The position numbers and the translations under genes were made by a program. From assembly GCF_000024365.1 (NCBI RefSeq), contig NC_013235.1, forward strand, positions 620,001-684,000: a DNA stretch of 64,000 bases, in the 5' to 3' direction. The stretch is from Nakamurella multipartita DSM 44233. Lineage in GTDB: Bacteria; Actinomycetota; Actinomycetes; Mycobacteriales; Nakamurellaceae. Below, in pieces: positions 7,718 through 15,808 of this stretch (the first letter of the stretch is position 1; each line of letters opens with the position of its first letter). The notes below the pieces were generated by a model, which worked only from the letters and a program-made list of their open reading frames with translations, ran no database searches and was not told the origin of the DNA.

Positions 7718-9109
7718 ATGACCGCCCTGATCCAGCCCGCTGCGTCGGATGTAACCGGCTCGAACGGCGCCGCCGACCACCTGTGGATGCACTTCAGCCG
7801 GATGGGCACGTTCGCGGACAAGCCGGTGCCGGTCATCGAGCGCGGCGAGGGCGCCTACCTGTGGGACACCAAGGGCCGCAAGTACCTCGATGCGTTGTCG
7901 GCGCTGTTCGTGGTGCAGGCCGGCTACGGCGTCGAGGAGATCGCCGCCGCGGCCGACGCCCAGGCTCGCAAGCTGTGCTACTTCCCGGTGTGGTCCTACG
8001 CCACCCCGCCGGCCATCGAGCTGGCCGACCGGCTCGCCGAGCTGGCTCCGGGCGATCTGAACAAGGTGTTCTTCTCCTCCGGCGGCGGCGAGAGCGTCGA
8101 GACCGCCTGGAAGGTCGCCAAGCAGTTCTTCAAGCTGACCGGAAAGCCCACCAAGACCAAGGTGATCAGCCGGGCCATCGCCTATCACGGCACCACCCAA
8201 GGCGCCTTGTCCATCACCGGCGTGCCGGGCTTCCAGATCCCTTTCGCCCCCCTGGTGCCCGGCGCGATCAAGGTGCCCAACACCGACTTCTACCGGGCCC
8301 CCGAGCATCTCGCCGGCGACGAGAAGGAATTCGGTCGCTGGGCCGCCGACCAGTTCGAGGAGGCCATCCTGCGCGAGGGGCCGGACTCGGTGGCGGCCGT
8401 CTTCGTCGAGCCGGTACAGAACGCCGGCGGGTCGTTCCCGCCGCCGGCCGGCTACTTCGAGCGGGTCCGCGAGATCTGCGACACCTACGACGTGCTGCTG
8501 GTCTCCGACGAGGTCATCTGCGCCTACGGCCGGCTGGGCACCATGTTCGGCGCCCAGAAGTTCGGCTACCAGCCCGACATCATCACCAGCGCCAAGGGTT
8601 TGACCTCCGGTTACGCCGCCCTGGGGGCCGCGATCATCTCCGACCGGATCTTCGAGCCGTTCGGCCGGGGCACCACCACGTTCCCGCACGGCTACACCTT
8701 CGGCGGCCATCCGGTGGCCTGCGCCGCCGCGCTGGCCAACCTGGACGTCTTCGCGGAACGGGACCTGCTGGGCAACGTGCTGCGCCACGAAGGCGCGCTG
8801 GAGGCCACCCTCAAGCAGCTGCTGGACCTGCCGATCGTCGGCGACGTCCGCGGCAACGGCTACTTCTGGTCGGTGGAGCTGGTCCGGGACCAGGCCACCA
8901 AGGAGCCCTTCACCCGGGACGACTGCGAGCGCATCCTGCGCGGCGTGGTCGCCCCCGGCATGTGGGAGGCCGGCGTCTACTGCCGGGCCGACGACCGGGG
9001 TCAGGCCGTCGTGCAGTTCGCCCCGCCGCTGATGTGCGGCCAGGCCGAATTCGACCAGATCGAATCCGCCATGCGGTCCGTGCTCACGGACGCCTGGACC
9101 AAGCTCTGA
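7718..9109 (+). CDS. Class III PLP-dependent aminotransferase (diamine/omega-amino acid type)
   Basis: A 463-residue fold-type I aminotransferase. PLP binding is shown by SSGGGESVETAWK, VSDEV (Asp264) and the Schiff-base Lys293 in TSAKGLTSGY; the active-site YHGTT is also present. It belongs with the group acting on terminal amines (putrescine, beta-alanine, taurine) with pyruvate as acceptor, so alanine would be a product. That suits the alanine dehydrogenase 69 bp downstream, which could regenerate pyruvate. An AGGAG precedes the ATG. A TTGACA at 7627-7632 is a possible -35. Control by the divergent PucR protein is inferred. Confidence 0.88.
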   Translation: MTALIQPAASDVTGSNGAADHLWMHFSRMGTFADKPVPVIERGEGAYLWDTKGRKYLDALSALFVVQAGYGVEEIAAAADAQARKLCYFPVWSYATPPAIELADRLAELAPGDLNKVFFSSGGGESVETAWKVAKQFFKLTGKPTKTKVISRAIAYHGTTQGALSITGVPGFQIPFAPLVPGAIKVPNTDFYRAPEHLAGDEKEFGRWAADQFEEAILREGPDSVAAVFVEPVQNAGGSFPPPAGYFERVREICDTYDVLLVSDEVICAYGRLGTMFGAQKFGYQPDIITSAKGLTSGYAALGAAIISDRIFEPFGRGTTTFPHGYTFGGHPVACAAALANLDVFAERDLLGNVLRHEGALEATLKQLLDLPIVGDVRGNGYFWSVELVRDQATKEPFTRDDCERILRGVVAPGMWEAGVYCRADDRGQAVVQFAPPLMCGQAEFDQIESAMRSVLTDAWTKL

Positions 9110-9121
9110 CGCTCGCTTTCC

Positions 9122-9164
9122 CCGTCACCCCATCACCTCGTCACCCCGTCACTCCCATCACCCC
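9122..9164 (+). repeat. Pyrimidine-rich short repeat between aminotransferase and ald
   Basis: The spacer contains CGTCACCCC twice (9123-9131, 9139-9147) and related CATCACC units, leaving a run almost without G. It ends at the AAGGAG ribosome binding site of ald. It may be an unstructured leader or a decayed simple repeat; no function is evident. Confidence 0.35.
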
Positions 9165-9177
9165 AAGGAGTTCCACC

Positions 9178-10308
9178 GTGTCTGCTCTTGTCGTCGGCGT
9201 GCCCAAAGAGATCAAGAACAACGAGAACCGGGTGTCCGTGCAGCCCGACGGGGTCGCCGAACTGGTCCATCACGGCCATCAGGTGCTGGTCGAGTCGGGC
9301 GCCGGGGTGGGGTCGCGGTTCAGCGATGCCGAGTACTCCGCGGCCGGCGCGAAGGTCGTCGGCACCGCCGACGAGGTGTTCGCCGCGGCCGATCTGATCG
9401 TCAAGGTCAAGGAGCCGGTCCCGGCCGAGTACCACCGCTTCCGCGAGGGCCAGCAGCTGTTCACCTACCTGCACCTGGCCGCCGACCGGGAGCTGACCGA
9501 GTTCCTGCTGGCCAAGAAGATCGACTCGATCGCCTACGAGACGGTGCAGACCCCGGATCGCAAGCTGCCCTTGCTGACCCCGATGAGCGAGGTCGCCGGC
9601 CGGATGTCGGTGCAGGCCGCGGCCCGCGCGTTGGAGAGCCCGGCCGGCGGCGCCGGCATCCTGCTCGGTGGCGTCCCCGGCACCCCGGCGGCCAAGGTGA
9701 CGATCATCGGCGGCGGCGTGTCGGGCACCGAGGCGGCCAAGATCGCCCTGGGCATGCGGGCGATCGTCCGGGTCTTCGACACCAACCCGACCCGGCTCGC
9801 CTACCTGTCCGACATCTTCGGCGGCCGGCTGGATCTGGTCACCCCCAACCGGGCCCGGATGGCCGCCTACATCGCCGACTCCGACGTGGTCATCGGCGCG
9901 GTGCTGGTGCCCGGCGCGAAGGCGCCCAAGCTGGTCAGCCGGGAGATGATCGCCAGCATGCGACCGGGCAGTGTGGCCGTCGACATCGCGATCGATCAGG
10001 GTGGGTGCTTCGAGACCAGCCGGGCCACCACGCACGCCGACCCGACCTACATCGAGGAAGGGGTCGTGCACTACTGCGTGGCCAACATCCCGGGTGCGGT
10101 GGCCCGCACCTCGACCCTGGCGTTGACCTCGGCCACCCTGCCGTACCTGGTCAAGGTCGCCGACCGGGGCATCGCCGGGGCCGCGCAGACCGACCCGGCG
10201 CTGCTGCTGGGCCTGAGCACGCTGGGCGGACACCTGGTCAACGAGCCGGTCGCCCAGGCGCACGCGCTGGCCTACCGCAACCCGGCCGACCTGCTGGTCG
10301 GCGTCTGA
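9178..10308 (+). CDS. ald: Alanine dehydrogenase
   Basis: Catalyses reversible NAD-dependent deamination of L-alanine to pyruvate and ammonia. The 376-residue product shows the N-terminal signature GVPKEIKNNENRV, substrate residues in VKVKEP and FTYLHLAAD, the NAD Rossmann motif GGGVSGTEAAKIA, and the C-terminal VDIAIDQGG with ANIPGAVARTST. GTG 9178 follows AAGGAG at a good distance. It probably forms an operon with the aminotransferase upstream, recycling the alanine that enzyme makes. A large two-way hairpin lies beyond the stop. Confidence 0.96.
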   Translation: MSALVVGVPKEIKNNENRVSVQPDGVAELVHHGHQVLVESGAGVGSRFSDAEYSAAGAKVVGTADEVFAAADLIVKVKEPVPAEYHRFREGQQLFTYLHLAADRELTEFLLAKKIDSIAYETVQTPDRKLPLLTPMSEVAGRMSVQAAARALESPAGGAGILLGGVPGTPAAKVTIIGGGVSGTEAAKIALGMRAIVRVFDTNPTRLAYLSDIFGGRLDLVTPNRARMAAYIADSDVVIGAVLVPGAKAPKLVSREMIASMRPGSVAVDIAIDQGGCFETSRATTHADPTYIEEGVVHYCVANIPGAVARTSTLALTSATLPYLVKVADRGIAGAAQTDPALLLGLSTLGGHLVNEPVAQAHALAYRNPADLLVGV

Positions 10309-10320
10309 GGCCGGTCGTGA

Positions 10321-10362
10321 CCGGCGCCGCGGTCTCGGGTCAGACCCGCACCGCGGCGCCGG
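10321..10362. terminator. Bidirectional hairpin terminator between ald and yhhQ
   Basis: A perfect 13-bp outer stem (10321-10333 with 10350-10362) encloses a second short stem (CGGGT/ACCCG). It spans the stop codon of the leftward transporter gene and lies 12 bases after ald, so it can end both converging transcripts. Confidence 0.7.
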
Positions 10363-11029
10363 GCACGTAGTCCGGTTCGTGCCGCTTGACCATCGCGATC
10401 ACCGGGTAGGTGATCGGCAGGAAGACCACCTCGATCAGCACCTTGTACAGGTAGCCGGTGAGCACGTAGCTGAAGAACTCCCAGCCGGTGATGACGCCGA
10501 AGAACGCGATGGTGCAGAACACCAGGGTGTCGGCCAGCTCGCCGACCACGGTGGACCCGATCAGCCGGAGCCAGAGCTTGCCCTCCTTGGTCCGCTCCTT
10601 GATCTTGACCAGCACGTACGCGTTGAGCAGTTGTCCGGCCAGGTACCCCAGGATGCTGGCCAGCACGATCCGCGGGACGAACCCCAGGACCGCCTCGAAC
10701 GCCTCCTGGTTGGTGTACGCGTCGGCCGCCGGCGCGATTTGCACTAGGTAGAACGTCACCGCGGCCAGCACCGAGAGGCCGAAACCCATCAGGATCGCTC
10801 GCTTGGCCCGCCGGAACCCGTACACCTCGGACAGCACGTCGCCCAGGATGTAGGTCAGCGGGAACAGGATCGCCCCGCCGTCGGTGATGATCGGCCCGAA
10901 CTGGATGAGTTTGGTGGCCCCGATATTCGAGATCAGCAGCAGGCCACAGAACAGCACGACGATCAGGTCGTAATTCCCCAGGCGGGGCTTGGACCCCGAC
11001 AGCGTCGGGTCCGGCGGCAATTCGGTCAC
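10340..11029 (-). CDS. yhhQ: Queuosine precursor transporter (VUT/YhhQ family)
   Basis: A membrane protein of about 229 residues with six predicted helices, including LIVVLFCGLLLISNI, ITDGGAILFPLTYILGD and VLASILGYLAGQLLNAYV. The FPLTYILGDVLSEVYG stretch is the family hallmark. Family members import queuine or preQ bases. It lies directly downstream of gluQ, and tgt is in the same window, which supports the role. The start is uncertain: GTG 11029 precedes the conserved part, but the frame stays open to 11119, inside gluQ; a GAGGA lies near 11056. Confidence 0.88.
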   Translation of the reverse strand: MTELPPDPTLSGSKPRLGNYDLIVVLFCGLLLISNIGATKLIQFGPIITDGGAILFPLTYILGDVLSEVYGFRRAKRAILMGFGLSVLAAVTFYLVQIAPAADAYTNQEAFEAVLGFVPRIVLASILGYLAGQLLNAYVLVKIKERTKEGKLWLRLIGSTVVGELADTLVFCTIAFFGVITGWEFFSYVLTGYLYKVLIEVVFLPITYPVIAMVKRHEPDYVPGAAVRV

Positions 11030-11085
11030 CGGGTCATCAAACCAGCCTGACGGGTCCTCGTTGTACCGCCCCGTCGGCCACCCGG

Positions 11086-12045
11086 TCAGGCGAGCAGGTC
11101 CGCCGGCCGCACCACCCACGGCGCCCGGGGGAGTGCGGCCGGGTCGAAGCGGGTCAGCAGTTGCGCCGGGCTCACCTGCTCGCCCGGTGCGGCCAGCCCC
11201 AACGAGCCGGCGATCAGGCCGAGCACCCGCCCCGCCGGCACGCCCGCGGCGGCCAGCTCGGCCAGGGTGACCGCGCCGTCCCGCTTGGCCAGCCGTTGCC
11301 CTTCCTGGTTCAGAGCCAGCGGGACGTGGGCGTACTGCACCGGCGGCCGGTCCAGCAGGGCGGCCAGGTAGGCCTGCCGGGGCGCCGAGGTGAGCAGGTC
11401 GTCACCGCGGACGACCTGGTCGATCCCCTGCGCGGCGTCGTCGACCACCACGGCCAGGTTGTAGGCGGCGACCCCGTCGTTGCGGCGCAGAACCAGGTCG
11501 TCGACGGCGCCGGTGAACGGCCCGACGAGCAGGTCGGGCACCGTCCACCGGTCGACCTGCGCGCGCAACCGCAGCGCGCCGGGCCGGCCGGCCGCCCGGC
11601 GCTGCTCGACCTGCGCGGCCGTCAGCGCCCGGCAGGTGCCCGGGTAGGCGCCGTCGGCGCCCGGTCGGGTGGGGTCCGGGTGTGGCGCCGACGCGGCCTG
11701 CTGGATCTCCCGACGGGTACAGAAGCACGGGTAGGTCAGGCCGCGGTCGGTCAACGAATCGATGGCCTGCGCGTAGCGGTCGGTCCGGGCCGACTGCTGC
11801 ACCACCGGCCCGTCCCAGTCCAACCCGAGCGCGGCCAGGTCGGCCAGTTGCCGGGCGGCCGCCCCCGGCCGGACCCGGTCCAGGTCCTCCATCCGGACCA
11901 GGAAGCCGCGGCCGGTCGACCGGGCGAACAGCCAGGCCAGCAGCGCGGTCCGCAGGTTGCCCACGTGCAGATCGCCGGACGGGCTGGGGGCGAACCGGCC
12001 CGCCCCCGCCGGCTCGGTGACCTGCGGGGTCGTCGGCGCGCTCAT
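11086..12045 (-). CDS. gluQ: Glutamyl-Q tRNA(Asp) synthetase
   Basis: A 319-residue paralogue of the catalytic half of glutamyl-tRNA synthetase, with no anticodon-binding domain. It shows [13 protein letters not shown] (HIGH-type), a zinc site (CFC, then Y and C in YPGTC), and RLAKRDGA in place of KMSKS. It attaches glutamate to queuosine-34 of tRNA-Asp rather than charging a 3' end, so it only makes sense in a cell that has queuosine. The start ATG 12045 lies at the conserved N-terminus and faces the divergent nucleotidyltransferase across 40 bp. The yhhQ gene follows. Confidence 0.93.
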   Translation of the reverse strand: MSAPTTPQVTEPAGAGRFAPSPSGDLHVGNLRTALLAWLFARSTGRGFLVRMEDLDRVRPGAAARQLADLAALGLDWDGPVVQQSARTDRYAQAIDSLTDRGLTYPCFCTRREIQQAASAPHPDPTRPGADGAYPGTCRALTAAQVEQRRAAGRPGALRLRAQVDRWTVPDLLVGPFTGAVDDLVLRRNDGVAAYNLAVVVDDAAQGIDQVVRGDDLLTSAPRQAYLAALLDRPPVQYAHVPLALNQEGQRLAKRDGAVTLAELAAAGVPAGRVLGLIAGSLGLAAPGEQVSPAQLLTRFDPAALPRAPWVVRPADLLA

Positions 12046-12085
12046 GGCCGCCCATCTTGCCAACCGCCCGGGGCACGATGGGGTC

Positions 12086-12859
12086 ATGCCCGCCGAATCG
12101 GTCGACCCCGCGGTGACCGGCTACCTGTCCGAACTCGCCCGCCGCTGCACCGACCTGCTCGGGCCCGAACTGCTCGGCGTGTACACCGGGGGATCGCTGG
12201 CCCTGGACGGCTACCAGGCCGGCCGCAGCGACATCGACGTCGCCGTGCTCGTCCGGGCCGCACTGTCCCGGTCGACCACGCAGGCGCTGGTGACGGCGCT
12301 GCGTCAGGAGAACCTGCCGTGCCCGGCGCGCGGGCTGGAACTGGTGGTCTACCGGGCCGAGATCGCGGCCGCCGGCGACCTGGCGCCCGGCTTCGAGATC
12401 GAGCTGAACACGGGCCCGCGGATGCCGTTCCGGGCCGGCGAACCCGCCGACCGGCCCGCCGCCGACGGGTCGTTCTGGTACGGCATCGACCGCAGCATCC
12501 TGGCCGCCGCCGGCGTGCCGATCCTGGGCCCGCCGGCCGGCGAGGTGTTCGTCTCGCCCGACCCGACCGACCTGGCCACGCTGCTGATTCAATCCCTGGA
12601 CTGGCACCTGGCCTCGGCGGTGCCGCTGGCCGACGACGCCGTGCTCAACGCTTGCCGGGCCCGCTACCGCACGGTCACCGGTCGCTGGCTGGCCAAACCG
12701 GCGGCCGGTCGGGCGGTGCTCGGTTCGGCCGATCCGGTGGACGCGGCCGTGATCGTGCAGGCGCTGGCCGCCCGCGCCGGCGGGCCGGCCCCGGATCCGG
12801 ACCGGGTGCGCCGGTTCCTGTCCGACGTCCGGGACGACCTGGCCGCCCCGGCGCCGTGA
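12086..12859 (+). CDS. Nucleotidyltransferase-domain protein (aminoglycoside adenylyltransferase-like)
   Basis: A 257-residue protein with the polymerase-beta-type signature G35-G36-S37, then D49 and D51 ([11 protein letters not shown]). The rest resembles AadA-type aminoglycoside adenylyltransferases, with a helical C-terminal domain and WHLASAVPL. Family members transfer AMP to small molecules; whether this one confers drug resistance cannot be told. The third acidic residue is not certain. ATG 12086 was chosen over an upstream in-frame ATG (11957), which lies inside gluQ. It converges on the leftward membrane-protein gene with 3 bp between stops. Confidence 0.75.
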   Translation: MPAESVDPAVTGYLSELARRCTDLLGPELLGVYTGGSLALDGYQAGRSDIDVAVLVRAALSRSTTQALVTALRQENLPCPARGLELVVYRAEIAAAGDLAPGFEIELNTGPRMPFRAGEPADRPAADGSFWYGIDRSILAAAGVPILGPPAGEVFVSPDPTDLATLLIQSLDWHLASAVPLADDAVLNACRARYRTVTGRWLAKPAAGRAVLGSADPVDAAVIVQALAARAGGPAPDPDRVRRFLSDVRDDLAAPAP

Positions 12860-12862
12860 CCG

Positions 12863-13672
12863 TCAGCTCGCGGGTCCGGACGCCGGGGGCGGCACGGCCG
12901 CCGGCGCCTGATCGTGGTCGGGATCCGGCTCGGGCGGCGGGTCCGGCCGGGAGGGGGCGCCGGCGATGGCGTCACTGAGCCAGCGCCACCGGGGGTCCCA
13001 TTTGGCCTGGAACTTGGCCTCGCGCCGCTTCGCCCGCTCCAGCTTGCGGCCGCGGTACCGCTGACCCCAGCGCGAGCCCGGCCGGGCCAGCCGGAACGCG
13101 GCCCACCAGGCGACCGGACTGACGAAGCACCCGACCAGGGCCGAGCGGTACTTGCCCTTGAGCACGCACACCACCAGCAGCACGAAATGCAGCACGGCCG
13201 CCGTGGTCAGGGTCAACCGCAGCTCGACGTCGTCCACCGACAGCTCGTCCACCCCGAGCGGGCTGAAGCCGAGCAGCACGAACCCGAAGACCGCAGTGGC
13301 CAGCCCGATCATCTCCACCGAGATCCGGCCCTCGTTGGACCAGTAGACGTCCTGCAGGTGCAGGATCAGCGCGAACTCGTCCAGGATCAGCGAGATCCCG
13401 ATCCCCGAGAGCACGCCGGCGATCTCGATCCACGGCGAATCCGGACCGCGCAGGGCCATGATCGTGCCCAGGATCAGCAGCAGGATCCCGGGCACCGCAT
13501 GGTGCACGTGCACCCCGCTGGAGGAGACGTTGTTACGGAACGGGCCGATGCCGGCCCGGATCAACCGGGTGATCAGCCGGGTCGACAGGAAGGTGACGAT
13601 GAAGGCGGCGAAGCACAGGAGCAGCGGCAGCTTGCCCGGCTCGATGATGTTCTCCTGCCACCATTGCCCCAT
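12863..13672 (-). CDS. Membrane protein with HxHH motif, paralogue 1
   Basis: A 269-residue membrane protein with about six predicted helices and a polar, Pro/Asp-rich tail (after about residue 240). Highly conserved between it and its neighbour are GIGPFRNN, GVHVHHAVPGI (His55, His57, His58), LDEFALILHLQDVYW, EGRISVE and KWDPRWRWLSDAIAGAP. The His, Asp and Glu residues near the membrane suggest metal binding or hydrolytic chemistry; this is inference and I do not recognise a named family. It is a tandem duplicate of the gene 21 bp upstream and the last gene of the leftward train. Confidence 0.78.
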   Translation of the reverse strand: MGQWWQENIIEPGKLPLLLCFAAFIVTFLSTRLITRLIRAGIGPFRNNVSSSGVHVHHAVPGILLLILGTIMALRGPDSPWIEIAGVLSGIGISLILDEFALILHLQDVYWSNEGRISVEMIGLATAVFGFVLLGFSPLGVDELSVDDVELRLTLTTAAVLHFVLLVVCVLKGKYRSALVGCFVSPVAWWAAFRLARPGSRWGQRYRGRKLERAKRREAKFQAKWDPRWRWLSDAIAGAPSRPDPPPEPDPDHDQAPAAVPPPASGPAS

Positions 13673-13693
13673 CTGCGCATGGTAGGCGGATGA

Positions 13694-14437
13694 TCACTCG
13701 CGGGGCGGCTCGGTCGGCGCCCCGGCGATCACGTCGGAGAGCCACTGCCATCGGGGATCCCACTTCTCGTCGAAGGCCGCCTCCCGCCGCCGGCACCGCT
13801 CGAGCGTGCGACCGCGATACCGGTGCCGGGCCCACCAGGTGCCCGGACGGGCCAACCGCACCGCCGAGTACCAGGCGACGAGCGGAACGAAACACCCGAT
13901 CAGTGCCGAGCGGTACTTGCCCTTGAGGACGCAGACCAGCAGCAGGGCGCCGTGGATGAGCGCGCCGACCAGCAGGGTGATCCGGATCCGGATGTCGCCG
14001 ACGGTCAGGTCGTCGACCCCCAACGGGCTGAAGCCCAGCAGGGCCAGGCCGATGCACGCCGCGGCCAGGCCGGTCATCTCGACCGAGATCCGGCCCTCGT
14101 TGGCCCAGTAGACGTCGTCCAGGTGCAGGATCAGCGCGAACTCGTCGAGCACCAGCGAGGTGCCCACCCCGACCAGCACGGCGGCGATCTCGAACCAGGG
14201 CGATTCGGGCAGCCGCAGCGCCATCAACGCGCCCAGGATGAGCAGGATGATCCCGGGGACGGCGTGATGGATGTGCAGGCCGCCGGCCGAGACGTTGTTG
14301 CGGAACGGGCCGATGCCGGCCCGGATCATCCGGGTGACCACCCGGGTGGCCAGGAAGGTCACGACGAAGGCGAGCAGGCACAGCAGCAGCGGGAGCTTGG
14401 CCGGCTCGACGATGTTGTCGTACCACCACTGGCTCAT
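13694..14437 (-). CDS. Membrane protein with HxHH motif, paralogue 2
   Basis: A 247-residue protein sharing the helix layout and motifs of its downstream neighbour: MxQWWxxNIxEP at the start, His55/57/58 in GLHIHHAVPG, LDEFALILHLDDVYW, EGRISVE and a short KWDPRWQWLSDVIAGAP tail. It lacks the long acidic extension. The ATG overlaps the TGA of the upstream MFS gene (ATGA), so it is translationally coupled to a transporter. A joint role in handling one substrate is a reasonable but unproven reading. Confidence 0.78.
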   Translation of the reverse strand: MSQWWYDNIVEPAKLPLLLCLLAFVVTFLATRVVTRMIRAGIGPFRNNVSAGGLHIHHAVPGIILLILGALMALRLPESPWFEIAAVLVGVGTSLVLDEFALILHLDDVYWANEGRISVEMTGLAAACIGLALLGFSPLGVDDLTVGDIRIRITLLVGALIHGALLLVCVLKGKYRSALIGCFVPLVAWYSAVRLARPGTWWARHRYRGRTLERCRRREAAFDEKWDPRWQWLSDVIAGAPTEPPRE

Positions 14438-15756
14438 GCCGGGGGCGCCGCCGCGGTCGCCGGCGGCCGTACCGGCAGCAACGCCAGCAGCCCCAGGCCG
14501 AGCACCAGCAGGATGCCGACGATGCCGGCCCGGTCGGCGTCGAAGACGAAGGTGAAGAAGCCGAACAGGGTCGGCGCCAGGAACGAGACCGCGCGCCCGG
14601 TGGTCGCGTACAGGCCGAACAGCTGTCCCTCCTTGCCCACCGGGGCGAGCCGGGCCAGGAAGGTGCGGGAGGAGGACTGGGCCGGCCCGACGAACAGGCA
14701 CAGGAACAGCCCGAAGATCCAGAACATCGTCGGCCCGGAGACGAACAGCAGGATGGTTCCGGAGATCAGCATCCCGGACAGCGAGAACACGATGACCGTC
14801 TTCGGGCCGAGCCGGTCATCGAAGCGGCCCGCGGTGAGCGCGCCGATGGCCGAGACCACGTTGGCCACCACCCCGAAGATCAGCACGTCGGCGCTGTTGA
14901 TGCCGTAGACGGTGACGGCCAGCACCGCCCCGAAGGTGAACACGGCGGCCAGGCCGTCCCGGAACAGGGCGCTGGCGCCCAGGAAGTACACGGTGTGCGG
15001 GCTGGTGCGGAACATCTCCCGCAGATCCCGGAACAGCACCCCGTAGGAGGCGAAGAAGCCGACCCGCTTGGCCGCCGGCGCGCCGGTGATCTCGGGCACC
15101 GCGAACAGCACGGGCAACCCGAACAGGGCGAACCACAGGGCCGCGAAGATCGCGACCATCCGGATGTTGAGCCCGTCCTGCGAGGTCACCCCGAACCAGC
15201 CCACGTCCGGGGCGATGAACCCGACGTAGCAGATCAGCAGCAGCACGATGCCGCCGAAGTAGCCCATCGACCAGCCGAACGCCGAGACCCGGCCGATCGT
15301 GCGCGGCGTGGAGACCTGGTGCAGCATCGCGTTGTAGGAGACGCTGGCGAACTCGAAGAAGATCGAACCCAGGCTCAGCAGCAGCAGGCCCAGCCACAGG
15401 TAGTGGTAGTCGTCCTGGACGAAGAACAGCCCGGCCATGGTGATCACGGTCAGCGCGGTCCAGACCCCCAGGGACAACCGCCGGCGCCCGCCGGCGTCGG
15501 CCCGCTGCCCGGTCACCGGGGCCAGCACGGCGATAAACAGGCCGGCCAGACCGAGTGACCAGCCCAGCCAGGTGTTGGCGGTGATCCCGCCGGGTAGATC
15601 GACCCCGACCGCGTCGGTCAGGTAGACGGAGAAGACGAACGTGAGGATGACCGCGTTGTAGGCGGCCGATCCCCAGTCCCACACCCCCCAGGCGACGACG
15701 CGGCCGGTGGGTACCGGCCGGCCTGCGGTGCCCGGTTCGATGGCGGGTGCGCTCAT
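14434..15756 (-). CDS. MFS transporter, UMF1/Atg22-like
   Basis: A 440-residue, 12-helix carrier. The N-terminus (WGVWDWGSAAYNAVILTF) and EFASVSYNAML are typical of the UMF1/Atg22-like branch of the major facilitator superfamily, which exports amino acids or unknown solutes. An R-F-D-D-R-L-G-P-K loop marks the second half. ATG 15756 is at the conserved start; the longer open frame upstream is Pro/Arg-rich and has no family match. It follows the GH1-like gene by 52 bp and is coupled to the histidine-motif membrane protein downstream. Confidence 0.85.
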   Translation of the reverse strand: MSAPAIEPGTAGRPVPTGRVVAWGVWDWGSAAYNAVILTFVFSVYLTDAVGVDLPGGITANTWLGWSLGLAGLFIAVLAPVTGQRADAGGRRRLSLGVWTALTVITMAGLFFVQDDYHYLWLGLLLLSLGSIFFEFASVSYNAMLHQVSTPRTIGRVSAFGWSMGYFGGIVLLLICYVGFIAPDVGWFGVTSQDGLNIRMVAIFAALWFALFGLPVLFAVPEITGAPAAKRVGFFASYGVLFRDLREMFRTSPHTVYFLGASALFRDGLAAVFTFGAVLAVTVYGINSADVLIFGVVANVVSAIGALTAGRFDDRLGPKTVIVFSLSGMLISGTILLFVSGPTMFWIFGLFLCLFVGPAQSSSRTFLARLAPVGKEGQLFGLYATTGRAVSFLAPTLFGFFTFVFDADRAGIVGILLVLGLGLLALLPVRPPATAAAPPA

Positions 15757-15808
15757 GGCTCCGTTTCCGGGGATCTGGGCTGGTCGGGTGGGTGCTGCAG
15801 CGCTGAAT

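Noticed and set aside
5592..8788. Long leftward frames of 466 and 936 residues through the PucR and aminotransferase region
   Set aside because: Only their C-terminal parts (HNH remnant and PucR respectively) show family features. The rest is high-GC shadow coding opposite or out of frame with real genes.
9115..9170. Repeated CGTCACCCC units as a possible CRISPR-like or regulatory array
   Set aside because: The units are short, irregular and without spacers; best seen as a pyrimidine-rich leader before ald.
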